In this document: one piece after another, positions 1-4,131 of the stretch | Layout of the letters: every line of letters starts with the position of its first letter | Position numbering within the stretch: the first letter of the stretch is position 1 | Source: Vulcanimicrobiota bacterium | GTDB lineage: Bacteria > Vulcanimicrobiota > Vulcanimicrobiia > Vulcanimicrobiales > Vulcanimicrobiaceae | Assembly (NCBI GenBank): GCA_019233165.1 | Contig: JAFAMS010000510.1 | Location: 1 to 5,080 of the forward strand | DNA: 5,080 nucleotides | Direction: 5' to 3' | Program-made: the position numbers and the translations under genes | Notes under the pieces: model-generated | What the model was told of the DNA's origin: nothing | Database searches by the model: none | What the model saw: the letters and a program-made list of their open reading frames with translations, nothing else

Positions 1-286
1 TCGTCCCCACACGCGCCGCGGTCGCCTCTCCGCGCTCGCCGAAAAGCGCGTCCTCGACTTCGGGAGCGTCGGGGACCATCGTGATGACGACGTCGCTCTC
101 GGCACCGACGGCCGCAGGGTCGGCACGCTCCACGACGCCCTCTCGAACGAGCCGCTCGAGCGGCGCGCGATTGCGGTGAGCGCACGCGCGGACCTCAAAC
201 CCCTTGCGGCGCAACGAACGCACCATCGGCTCGCCCATCGCGCCCAGGCCGATGAAACCGACGCGCTTCTCCGCCTGTATCTGCAC
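1..286 (-). CDS. Beta-hydroxyacid dehydrogenase, 3-hydroxyisobutyrate dehydrogenase family (N-terminal part, cut by window edge)
   Basis: The minus strand encodes the start of an NAD(P)-binding Rossmann domain. About 95 residues are visible and the rest (substrate-binding and C-terminal helical domain of a usual ~290-residue protein) lies beyond base 1. The dinucleotide-binding motif GFIGLGAMGEPM is at residues 10-21, the second-strand end reads ACAHRNR (Arg after the strand suggests NADP preference), and VVITMVPDAPEVEDALFG matches the next family block. The family oxidises 3-hydroxyisobutyrate (valine catabolism), tartronate semialdehyde/glycerate or related short hydroxyacids. The catalytic Lys and substrate signature are out of view, so the substrate cannot be assigned. 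The start is taken as GTG at 284-286. An in-frame GTG at 302-304 would add six residues, and neither has a clear Shine-Dalgarno. It is divergent from the prenyltransferase gene with only about 40 bases between the likely starts. Confidence 0.85.
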   Translation of the reverse strand, partial: MQIQAEKRVGFIGLGAMGEPMVRSLRRKGFEVRACAHRNRAPLERLVREGVVERADPAAVGAESDVVITMVPDAPEVEDALFGERGEATAARVGT

Positions 287-311
287 CAGGCCAGTCGTTC
301 GCACGTTCGAT

Positions 312-316
312 GAGGA
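312..316 (+). promoter_or_regulatory. Probable ribosome binding site for the prenyltransferase (GAGGA)
   Basis: GAGGA lies 11 bases upstream of ATG 328, slightly long but usable. It lies downstream of the alternative ATG at 310, so it favours the shorter protein. Confidence 0.4.
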
Positions 317-327
317 ATCATCCCGGT

Positions 328-1236
328 ATGGCGACCGTCGCCACGATCCGCGCGTTCATCCGCCTTTCTCGCCTCAAGTTCTTGCTCGGCGGCTTCTTGG
401 GCTTTGGCCTCGGCGCTGCGATCGCGCATTTCGACGGCGTCCCGCTCGGCTGGCTCCTTTACCTCCACGGGCAGGTGATGGTCACCGCGTTTCATCTTAT
501 GGTGCATTACGCAAACGATTATTTCGATCGCTCCGGCGACGCGGTCGCGACGCGCACGCCATGGTCCGGCGGTAGCGGGGCGCTGGTCGACGGCTCGCTC
601 GAGCCGCGGACTGCGCTCGGGGGAGCGCTGGCGTGCGCGGCGATCGGGCTCGCCGCCGCCGCCGCCTTCGCGGCCGAAGGGAAGCTGCTCGTTGCGGCGA
701 TCGGTCTGGCAATCTTCGTATGCGCTTGGGCGTACAGCGCACCACCGCTGCGGCTGCTGGCGCGCGGGTTCGGTGAGTTCGACACGGCGCTCGTGATCGC
801 GATCCTCTTTCCGCTCGCAGGGTACGCGACGTTTGCCGGTACGCTCGGAGCGCGCGCGCTCGTCAGCGCGCTTCCGTCGGCCGCGGCGATGCTCGTGCTC
901 ATGTTCTGCGTCGAGTATCCCGATGTCGAAGCCGACGAGGAAAACGGCAAGCGCAACTTGGTCGTGCGTGCCGGACGGTCGAGGGCGCGGGCCTGGATTT
1001 ACGCCGCGATCGTCGCAGCCTATGCGGCGACCGCGCTCGCCGTCGTGTTCGGCGGCGCCTCGACGATGGCGATCTTTGCGGTGCTGACGATCCCGCTAGC
1101 CTGGGGGATCGTCGAGCAGCTCGCAGCCGGCGAGTTCGGGGACGCCCGCTCGGACGCCGAGCTTGCGGCGCGCGGCGTCGCCTTCTTCGTCACGACGGTC
1201 GCCGGCTCGACGCTCGCTTACGTTGCCGTCCTCTAG
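328..1236 (+). CDS. UbiA/MenA-family membrane prenyltransferase
   Basis: This is an integral membrane aromatic prenyltransferase of 302 residues (family usual ~290-310), which joins a polyprenyl diphosphate to an aromatic ring in quinone, heme or lipid synthesis. Both metal/diphosphate-binding Asp motifs are present: NDYFDRSGD (Asn63, Asp64, Asp67, Asp71) and DVEAD (Asp199, Asp203) followed by GKRNLVVRAG. The family block YSAPPLRLLARGFGE lies near residues 136-150, and the many Ala/Leu/Val-rich segments are consistent with the usual bundle of transmembrane helices. The TPWSGGSGALVDG stretch after motif 1 resembles MenA-like (COG1575) members more than 4-hydroxybenzoate transferases, so a menaquinone role is plausible; the aromatic acceptor is not determined. 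I chose ATG 328 because GAGGA lies at 312-316. ATG 310 is in frame (six extra residues) but has no Shine-Dalgarno. The Nfu gene follows after a short gap and is probably co-transcribed. Confidence 0.9.
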   Translation: MATVATIRAFIRLSRLKFLLGGFLGFGLGAAIAHFDGVPLGWLLYLHGQVMVTAFHLMVHYANDYFDRSGDAVATRTPWSGGSGALVDGSLEPRTALGGALACAAIGLAAAAAFAAEGKLLVAAIGLAIFVCAWAYSAPPLRLLARGFGEFDTALVIAILFPLAGYATFAGTLGARALVSALPSAAAMLVLMFCVEYPDVEADEENGKRNLVVRAGRSRARAWIYAAIVAAYAATALAVVFGGASTMAIFAVLTIPLAWGIVEQLAAGEFGDARSDAELAARGVAFFVTTVAGSTLAYVAVL

Positions 1237-1272
1237 GGCGACCGACCGAAACGAACCGTTCTCGGCGGCGGT

Positions 1273-1533
1273 TTGCAGAGCCGGAGGACGAAAACGATCG
1301 AAACGACGACCGAGCTGTCGGACCGAGTCGAGCGGGCCCTGGCGCGCGTGCGGCCCGCGATCCTCGCCGACGGCGGCGACGTGTGGTTCATCAAAGCCGA
1401 AGACGGCGTCGCCTACGTGCAAATGCTCGGCGCGTGCGGGAGCTGCGCGATGTCGACTGCGACGCTCAAACAAGCGATCGAACGCGCGGTTCTCGAGGAA
1501 TGCCCCGAGCTGCGCGCCGTCGAGCAGATCTAG
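1273..1533 (+). CDS. Small Nfu-type (NifU C-terminal domain) iron-sulfur cluster scaffold protein
   Basis: A stand-alone NifU C-terminal domain of up to 86 residues, cytoplasmic, expected to carry a [4Fe-4S] cluster (usually bridging a dimer) and pass it to apo-proteins. The family pattern is complete: ARVRPAILADGGDVWFI (residues 24-40), then MLGACGSCAMSTATLKQAIE (51-70), with the CxxC ligands at Cys55 and Cys58. Most homologues read GCxGCP; here the cysteine-preceding residue is Ser and the Pro is replaced by Ala, which leaves the ligands intact. There is no N-terminal IscU-like or A-type domain. The start is uncertain: TTG 1273 is the only conventional start in the frame after the prenyltransferase stop, but the best Shine-Dalgarno (GGAGGA, 1283-1288) lies downstream of it and points to an ACG/ATC codon at 1294/1297, giving about 78 residues. 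Its stop shares the CTAG at 1530-1533 with the convergent HMG-CoA lyase gene. Confidence 0.87.
   Translation: MQSRRTKTIETTTELSDRVERALARVRPAILADGGDVWFIKAEDGVAYVQMLGACGSCAMSTATLKQAIERAVLEECPELRAVEQI
1283..1288 (+). promoter_or_regulatory. Shine-Dalgarno-like GGAGGA inside the presumed 5' end of the Nfu gene
   Basis: GGAGGA is a near-perfect anti-Shine-Dalgarno match. It lies 10 bases after the TTG at 1273 and 5-8 bases before the in-frame ACG (1294) and ATC (1297). Either initiation is at a rare codon or the match is fortuitous coding sequence (Arg-Arg codons). Confidence 0.35.
1530..1533. other. Shared CTAG: overlapping convergent stop codons
   Basis: TAG at 1531-1533 ends the Nfu gene on the plus strand, and TAG read from 1532 to 1530 on the minus strand ends HMG-CoA lyase. 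The two stop codons lie in one self-complementary CTAG, so there is no intergenic room for a terminator and each transcript must end inside the opposing gene or read through it. Confidence 0.92.
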
Positions 1534-2417
1534 GCGCTTAGCTTGAACGGCCCGGCGCGTTTGAGGGCGCTCGGGATCGGGTGCCCGAGCTGCGCTTCGA
1601 GCCATTTCGCGACGGAGATCAAACGATCGAGGTCGATTCCCGTCTGGTAGCCCATGCCGTGCAGCATGTAGACGAGATCTTCGGTCGCAACGTTCCCCGT
1701 CGCAGCCGGCGCAAAGGGGCAGCCCCCGACGCCGCCAACCGACGAGTCGAGGATCGTCGCACCGGCTTCGATCGCCGCGAGCGCATTCGCGACCGCCGTG
1801 TTCCGCGTATCGTGAAAATGACAGCCGATCGCGACGCCGGTTCCCTGCATTCCCGCAACGAGCGCACGCACTTGCCGCGGAACGCCGACGCCGATTTTGT
1901 CCGCGAAGGAGATCGCGTCCGGCTTCCAGTCTGCAACCTGCCGCGCGATCTCAACGACGCGCTGCGGAGCGACCGCGCCCTCGAACGGACACCCGAACGC
2001 GACCGCGAGCCCGATCGAGATCCCGCGACCGTCGGCGCGCGCGCGCTCGATCAAACGCCGCGCGAGCGCGAGGGAATCGGCGACGGTCGAGCCTTGATTG
2101 CGAGTGCCGAACGCATCGGTGACGGGAAACGCATAGTGAACGCTCGGAAGATCCGTCTGGAGCGCGCGGTCGTAGCCGCGCTCGTTCAAGACCAAGCCGT
2201 TGAATTCGGTCTTCGTCCCTTTCGGCAGCAGCTCGACGACGCGCTCGGCGCCGGCCATCCGCGGAACGCGCGTTTCGTTGACGAAGCTGACGGCCTCGAC
2301 CGACGGAACGCCCGCCCCGGCAAGCCGCGCGCAAAGCTCCGCCCGCATCTCCGGCGTCGTTTGCGTAGCGTCGTTTTGCAGCCCATCGCGAGGAGCGACG
2401 TCGCAGATCGTGATCAT
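1530..2417 (-). CDS. mvaB: Hydroxymethylglutaryl-CoA lyase
   Basis: A 295-residue HMGL-like TIM-barrel lyase, full family length (bacterial members ~295-305), cleaving 3-hydroxy-3-methylglutaryl-CoA to acetyl-CoA and acetoacetate, the last step of leucine degradation. Family active-site residues are all visible: Arg10-Asp11 in DVAPRDGLQN, Glu41 in VEAVSFVNE, the metal ligands His200 and His202 in GCHFHDTRNTAVANA, the signature Cys233 in SSVGGVGGCPFAPAATGN and Asn242; these line up with Arg41, Asp42, Glu72, His233, His235, Cys266 and Asn275 of the human enzyme, as I recall its numbering. Relatives acting on longer 3-hydroxy-3-alkylglutaryl-CoA thioesters cannot be excluded. The ATG at 2415-2417 overlaps the stop of the PheC-like gene as ATGA and has no Shine-Dalgarno, so translation probably depends on coupling. 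Its stop overlaps the convergent Nfu stop. It is the last gene of the minus-strand operon seen here. Confidence 0.95.
   Translation of the reverse strand: MITICDVAPRDGLQNDATQTTPEMRAELCARLAGAGVPSVEAVSFVNETRVPRMAGAERVVELLPKGTKTEFNGLVLNERGYDRALQTDLPSVHYAFPVTDAFGTRNQGSTVADSLALARRLIERARADGRGISIGLAVAFGCPFEGAVAPQRVVEIARQVADWKPDAISFADKIGVGVPRQVRALVAGMQGTGVAIGCHFHDTRNTAVANALAAIEAGATILDSSVGGVGGCPFAPAATGNVATEDLVYMLHGMGYQTGIDLDRLISVAKWLEAQLGHPIPSALKRAGPFKLSA
2414..2417 (-). other. ATGA stop/start overlap between the PheC-like gene and HMG-CoA lyase
   Basis: ATG (2415-2417) of HMG-CoA lyase and TGA (2414-2416) of the PheC-like gene share two bases. There is no Shine-Dalgarno just upstream, so reinitiation by the terminating ribosome is the likely mode of translation. 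Confidence 0.88.
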
Positions 2418-3238
2418 AGATATTTCGCCCAGAGTTTTGCGTATTCGCCGCTCGTTTGCATCTTGTCGACCCAGGCGTTGACGAGATCTAGGAACGCGGT
2501 CTGCCCCTTGGGGAGGTAATAGACCTTCTCGACGCGGGTCCACGGCTGATCTGCCGCCAGCACGAGCAACCGGGGATCGCGTTTCGCGGCGAGCTTCGCT
2601 TCGACGCCGTCGGTGAACATCACGTCGCCCCGCCCGTCGGCGACCATCGTCGGGATCGCTCGGTTGTCGGGGACGACGACGACTTTTGCGTTCGCGATCG
2701 TTGCGGCGACGAATTGTTGGTTCGTCCCGCCGGGGTTGACGAGGACGGTGACACCCTCGCGATCGAGATCCGCTAGGGTGTGAAAGCGGGCTTTGTCGGC
2801 GACGCGAATCAGCGCGACTTTGCCGTCGACCAAATAGGTGTGGGAGAGCTCGCCGCTCTCGGCGCGGCTCTTGTTCCGGCTGACGCCTCCCATCGCGAGG
2901 TCGAACTTGCCGGCGAGGAGGTCCTCGCTCATCGTCGGCCACGAGGTCTTCACGATCTGGACCTTCACGTTCGGCGCGATCGCACTCGCAAGCATCGTCG
3001 CGGCGTCGACATCGACGCCGTGGAATGCTCCGGTGCCGTCGACGACGCTGAACGGATCGTAGTCGCCGGTCAACCCAACGCGCAGCACGCCGGTTTGACG
3101 GATTCGCGCCAGCGCGTCCCCGGCCGGTGCGACCGCCGCCGGCTGCGCACAGGCAGGGAGCGTTCGAAGTGCGGGGAGCGCGACCGCTGCGAGCGCAAAG
3201 ACGAGCGCAGCCGCGATCCGTCGCAAAGCGAGGCTCAA
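2414..3238 (-). CDS. pheC: Exported PheC-like protein: cyclohexadienyl (prephenate/arogenate) dehydratase or related solute-binding protein
   Basis: A 274-residue periplasmic-binding-protein-fold protein (SBP family 3). A signal peptide is clear: Arg6-Arg7, a hydrophobic core to about residue 22, and an Ala-Cys-Ala/Gln cleavage site near 31. The mature part follows Pseudomonas PheC, from memory, block by block: RQTGVLRVGLTGDYDPFS (48-64), KTSWP (97-101), GKFDLAMGGVSRN (110-122), VNPGGTN (167-173), VVPDN (188-192) and DVMFTDGVEA (205-214). Trp100, Asn173 and Glu213 match PheC active-site positions; the Glu is the reported general acid for dehydration and is usually lost in ordinary amino-acid-binding relatives. 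This favours an enzyme converting prephenate to phenylpyruvate or arogenate to phenylalanine outside the cytoplasm. An amino-acid-binding role remains possible, but no ABC permease or ATPase is adjacent. The start is TTG at 3236-3238, overlapping the upstream stop as TTGA. Downstream it overlaps HMG-CoA lyase as ATGA. Confidence 0.85.
   Translation of the reverse strand: MSLALRRIAAALVFALAAVALPALRTLPACAQPAAVAPAGDALARIRQTGVLRVGLTGDYDPFSVVDGTGAFHGVDVDAATMLASAIAPNVKVQIVKTSWPTMSEDLLAGKFDLAMGGVSRNKSRAESGELSHTYLVDGKVALIRVADKARFHTLADLDREGVTVLVNPGGTNQQFVAATIANAKVVVVPDNRAIPTMVADGRGDVMFTDGVEAKLAAKRDPRLLVLAADQPWTRVEKVYYLPKGQTAFLDLVNAWVDKMQTSGEYAKLWAKYL
3235..3238 (-). other. TTGA stop/start overlap between the CoxM-like and PheC-like genes
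   Basis: The TGA stop (3235-3237) of the CoxM-like gene overlaps the TTG start (3236-3238) of the PheC-like gene. Upstream on the same strand is a purine-rich run (about 3242-3258) encoding the Arg/Lys tail, which may act as a weak ribosome-binding region. The arrangement implies translational coupling and one transcript. Confidence 0.8.
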
Positions 3239-4077
3239 CGCCGCTTCTTTTTCTTCCGCGATGGGCGCGGGATCGGGGTTCCGCGGCGGCGCGGCTCGGG
3301 ACGACCCCGTCTCATCTCATCGCAGCGGATCCGCGCTTCGCGAAAGAGTGCGAGGCCGAGCGTGAGCGCCGAGCGCGCCGCGGCCGCGGTCCGCGGATCT
3401 TCGGGCGCGATCGCTTCGGCGCAGAGTCGCGCCGCGACGCCGGCTCGCTCGCTCGAGAAATGCTGCCGCTCCAAGTGATGTTCGGCGAGCCGCGCGCGCG
3501 CGGGCCGCTCGCCGTCGATCGAGAGCGCAACGCGAACGCGCTCGAGCTTCCCGTCGTCGCCGAGCCTGAACGAGCCGCCGACGATCAGCTCGTGCGATGC
3601 GTTGCCGTCGCGAATCGCGCGCCGCCGCTGAACGTAGACGTCGCGAACCGGCTGTGCGAGCTCGACCGCGAGCGGCGCCTCGTGCGGCGCCAGCAGCAGC
3701 CCGTCGACCGGGGTCGTCCGCACCGCGCCGAGCGAGATCACTTCGACGAGCGCGTCGGCGACGGCGAGATAGACCGACGGACTCGCCGCCGCGAAGAGCG
3801 TCCGGTCGAGCAACGGATGGCCGCGCAGCGATTCCTCGGTTGCGAAGGCGCCGAACCTTACCTTCGTCTCGTCGCCGAAGGCGCTCGCCGCGAATTCGTG
3901 CACGCCTCGGGCATCGACGATCCGCGCCTCGCGAGGGACGTGCGTATAGGCAAGCGCGAGCAGCGGGCTCGTTCCGATCAACCAGCGCACCTGCTCGCGG
4001 TAGGTGAAAGAGAGACCGAGTGCGTCGCGCAGCGTGCGCGGGGTAACGATAGAAAGTTGCTGCTGGCCGAAAGCCAT
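3235..4077 (-). CDS. Divergent homologue of the FAD-binding medium subunit of molybdenum hydroxylases (CoxM/XdhB-like), FAD motifs not conserved
   Basis: A 280-residue protein whose block order follows the CoxM/XdhB fold. VTPRTLRDAL (11-20) matches the opening of FAD_binding_5. ARIVDARGVHEF (51-62) matches the Asp-Leu-x-x-Ile-x-Glu-Leu block. KVRFGAFATEESLRGHPLL (72-90) matches the usual IGAxxT block. Residues about 153-250 match CO_deh_flav_C: RRAIRDGNASHELIVGGSF, then RVALSIDGERPARARLAE and a helical end. What is missing is striking: the first loop reads IGTSPLL instead of AGGTDLL, and the segment that normally carries IRNxGTLGGN appears deleted between 95 and 115. FAD binding is therefore doubtful. 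The C-terminus is a basic tail (about 255-280, ending RKKKKRR). No large (CoxL) or 2Fe-2S (CoxS) subunit is in view. ATG 4075-4077 starts the first homology block; only AAGG at 4081-4084 precedes it. The assignment rests on pattern recognition alone. Confidence 0.68.
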   Translation of the reverse strand: MAFGQQQLSIVTPRTLRDALGLSFTYREQVRWLIGTSPLLALAYTHVPREARIVDARGVHEFAASAFGDETKVRFGAFATEESLRGHPLLDRTLFAAASPSVYLAVADALVEVISLGAVRTTPVDGLLLAPHEAPLAVELAQPVRDVYVQRRRAIRDGNASHELIVGGSFRLGDDGKLERVRVALSIDGERPARARLAEHHLERQHFSSERAGVAARLCAEAIAPEDPRTAAAARSALTLGLALFREARIRCDEMRRGRPEPRRRGTPIPRPSRKKKKRR

Positions 4078-4121
4078 CTGCCTTGCAATTTTAGCTACGC
4101 GCGCCGAGAATCCCCGCGCGC
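4078..4121 (-). promoter_or_regulatory. Short intergenic stretch before the CoxM-like gene
   Basis: Forty-four bases separate the lipocalin-like gene from the CoxM-like gene. The part next to the ATG is unusually AT-rich for this window and contains TAAAAT (4088-4093 read on the minus strand), a five-of-six match to a -10 box, but no convincing -35 lies 16-18 bases further upstream and the box is only 10 bases from the start codon. It may only be an unstructured initiation region. Whether the operon restarts here or continues from the lipocalin-like gene cannot be decided. Confidence 0.25.
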
Positions 4122-4131
4122 TTAGCGCGCG
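4115..4131 (-). other. Seven-base-pair GC hairpin with the stop codon as its loop
   Basis: Positions 4115-4121 and 4125-4131 are perfect reverse complements made only of G and C, and the three-base loop is the TAA stop of the lipocalin-like gene. No T-run follows on the minus strand, so it is not a canonical intrinsic terminator. It may still attenuate or protect the 3' end of the upstream message, or be a by-product of alternating CG sequence. Confidence 0.4.

Noticed and set aside
645..670. GCC trinucleotide run as a possible microsatellite or phase-variable tract
   Set aside because: It encodes a short Ala stretch in a transmembrane segment of the prenyltransferase; length change would be in frame, and such runs are common in GC-rich membrane proteins.
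1569..1590. Inverted repeat (7-bp stem 1569-1575/1584-1590, 8-base loop) just past the Nfu stop, a possible terminator
   Set aside because: It lies in the HMG-CoA lyase coding sequence and has no T-run on either strand; short GC stems like this are expected by chance at this composition.
1581..2519. Long plus-strand open frame opposite HMG-CoA lyase
   Set aside because: Highly Arg/Asp-rich composition typical of antisense frames in GC-rich DNA, with no recognisable domain, opposite a clear enzyme.
1530..2942. A 470-residue minus-strand frame that extends HMG-CoA lyase upstream
   Set aside because: The extension is the other-frame shadow of the PheC-like gene; family sequence starts precisely at ATG 2417.
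3107..3160. Lipoprotein signal in the PheC-like protein (Cys30)
   Set aside because: The residues before the Cys (Leu-Pro-Ala) make a poor lipobox because of the Pro, and an Ala-Cys-Ala signal peptidase I site fits better.
3127..4125. Long plus-strand open frame opposite the CoxM-like gene, which could mean that the minus-strand call is wrong
   Set aside because: Its product is Arg/Glu-rich without hydrophobic cores or family motifs, whereas the minus-strand product aligns with CoxM blocks and has operon-style overlaps.
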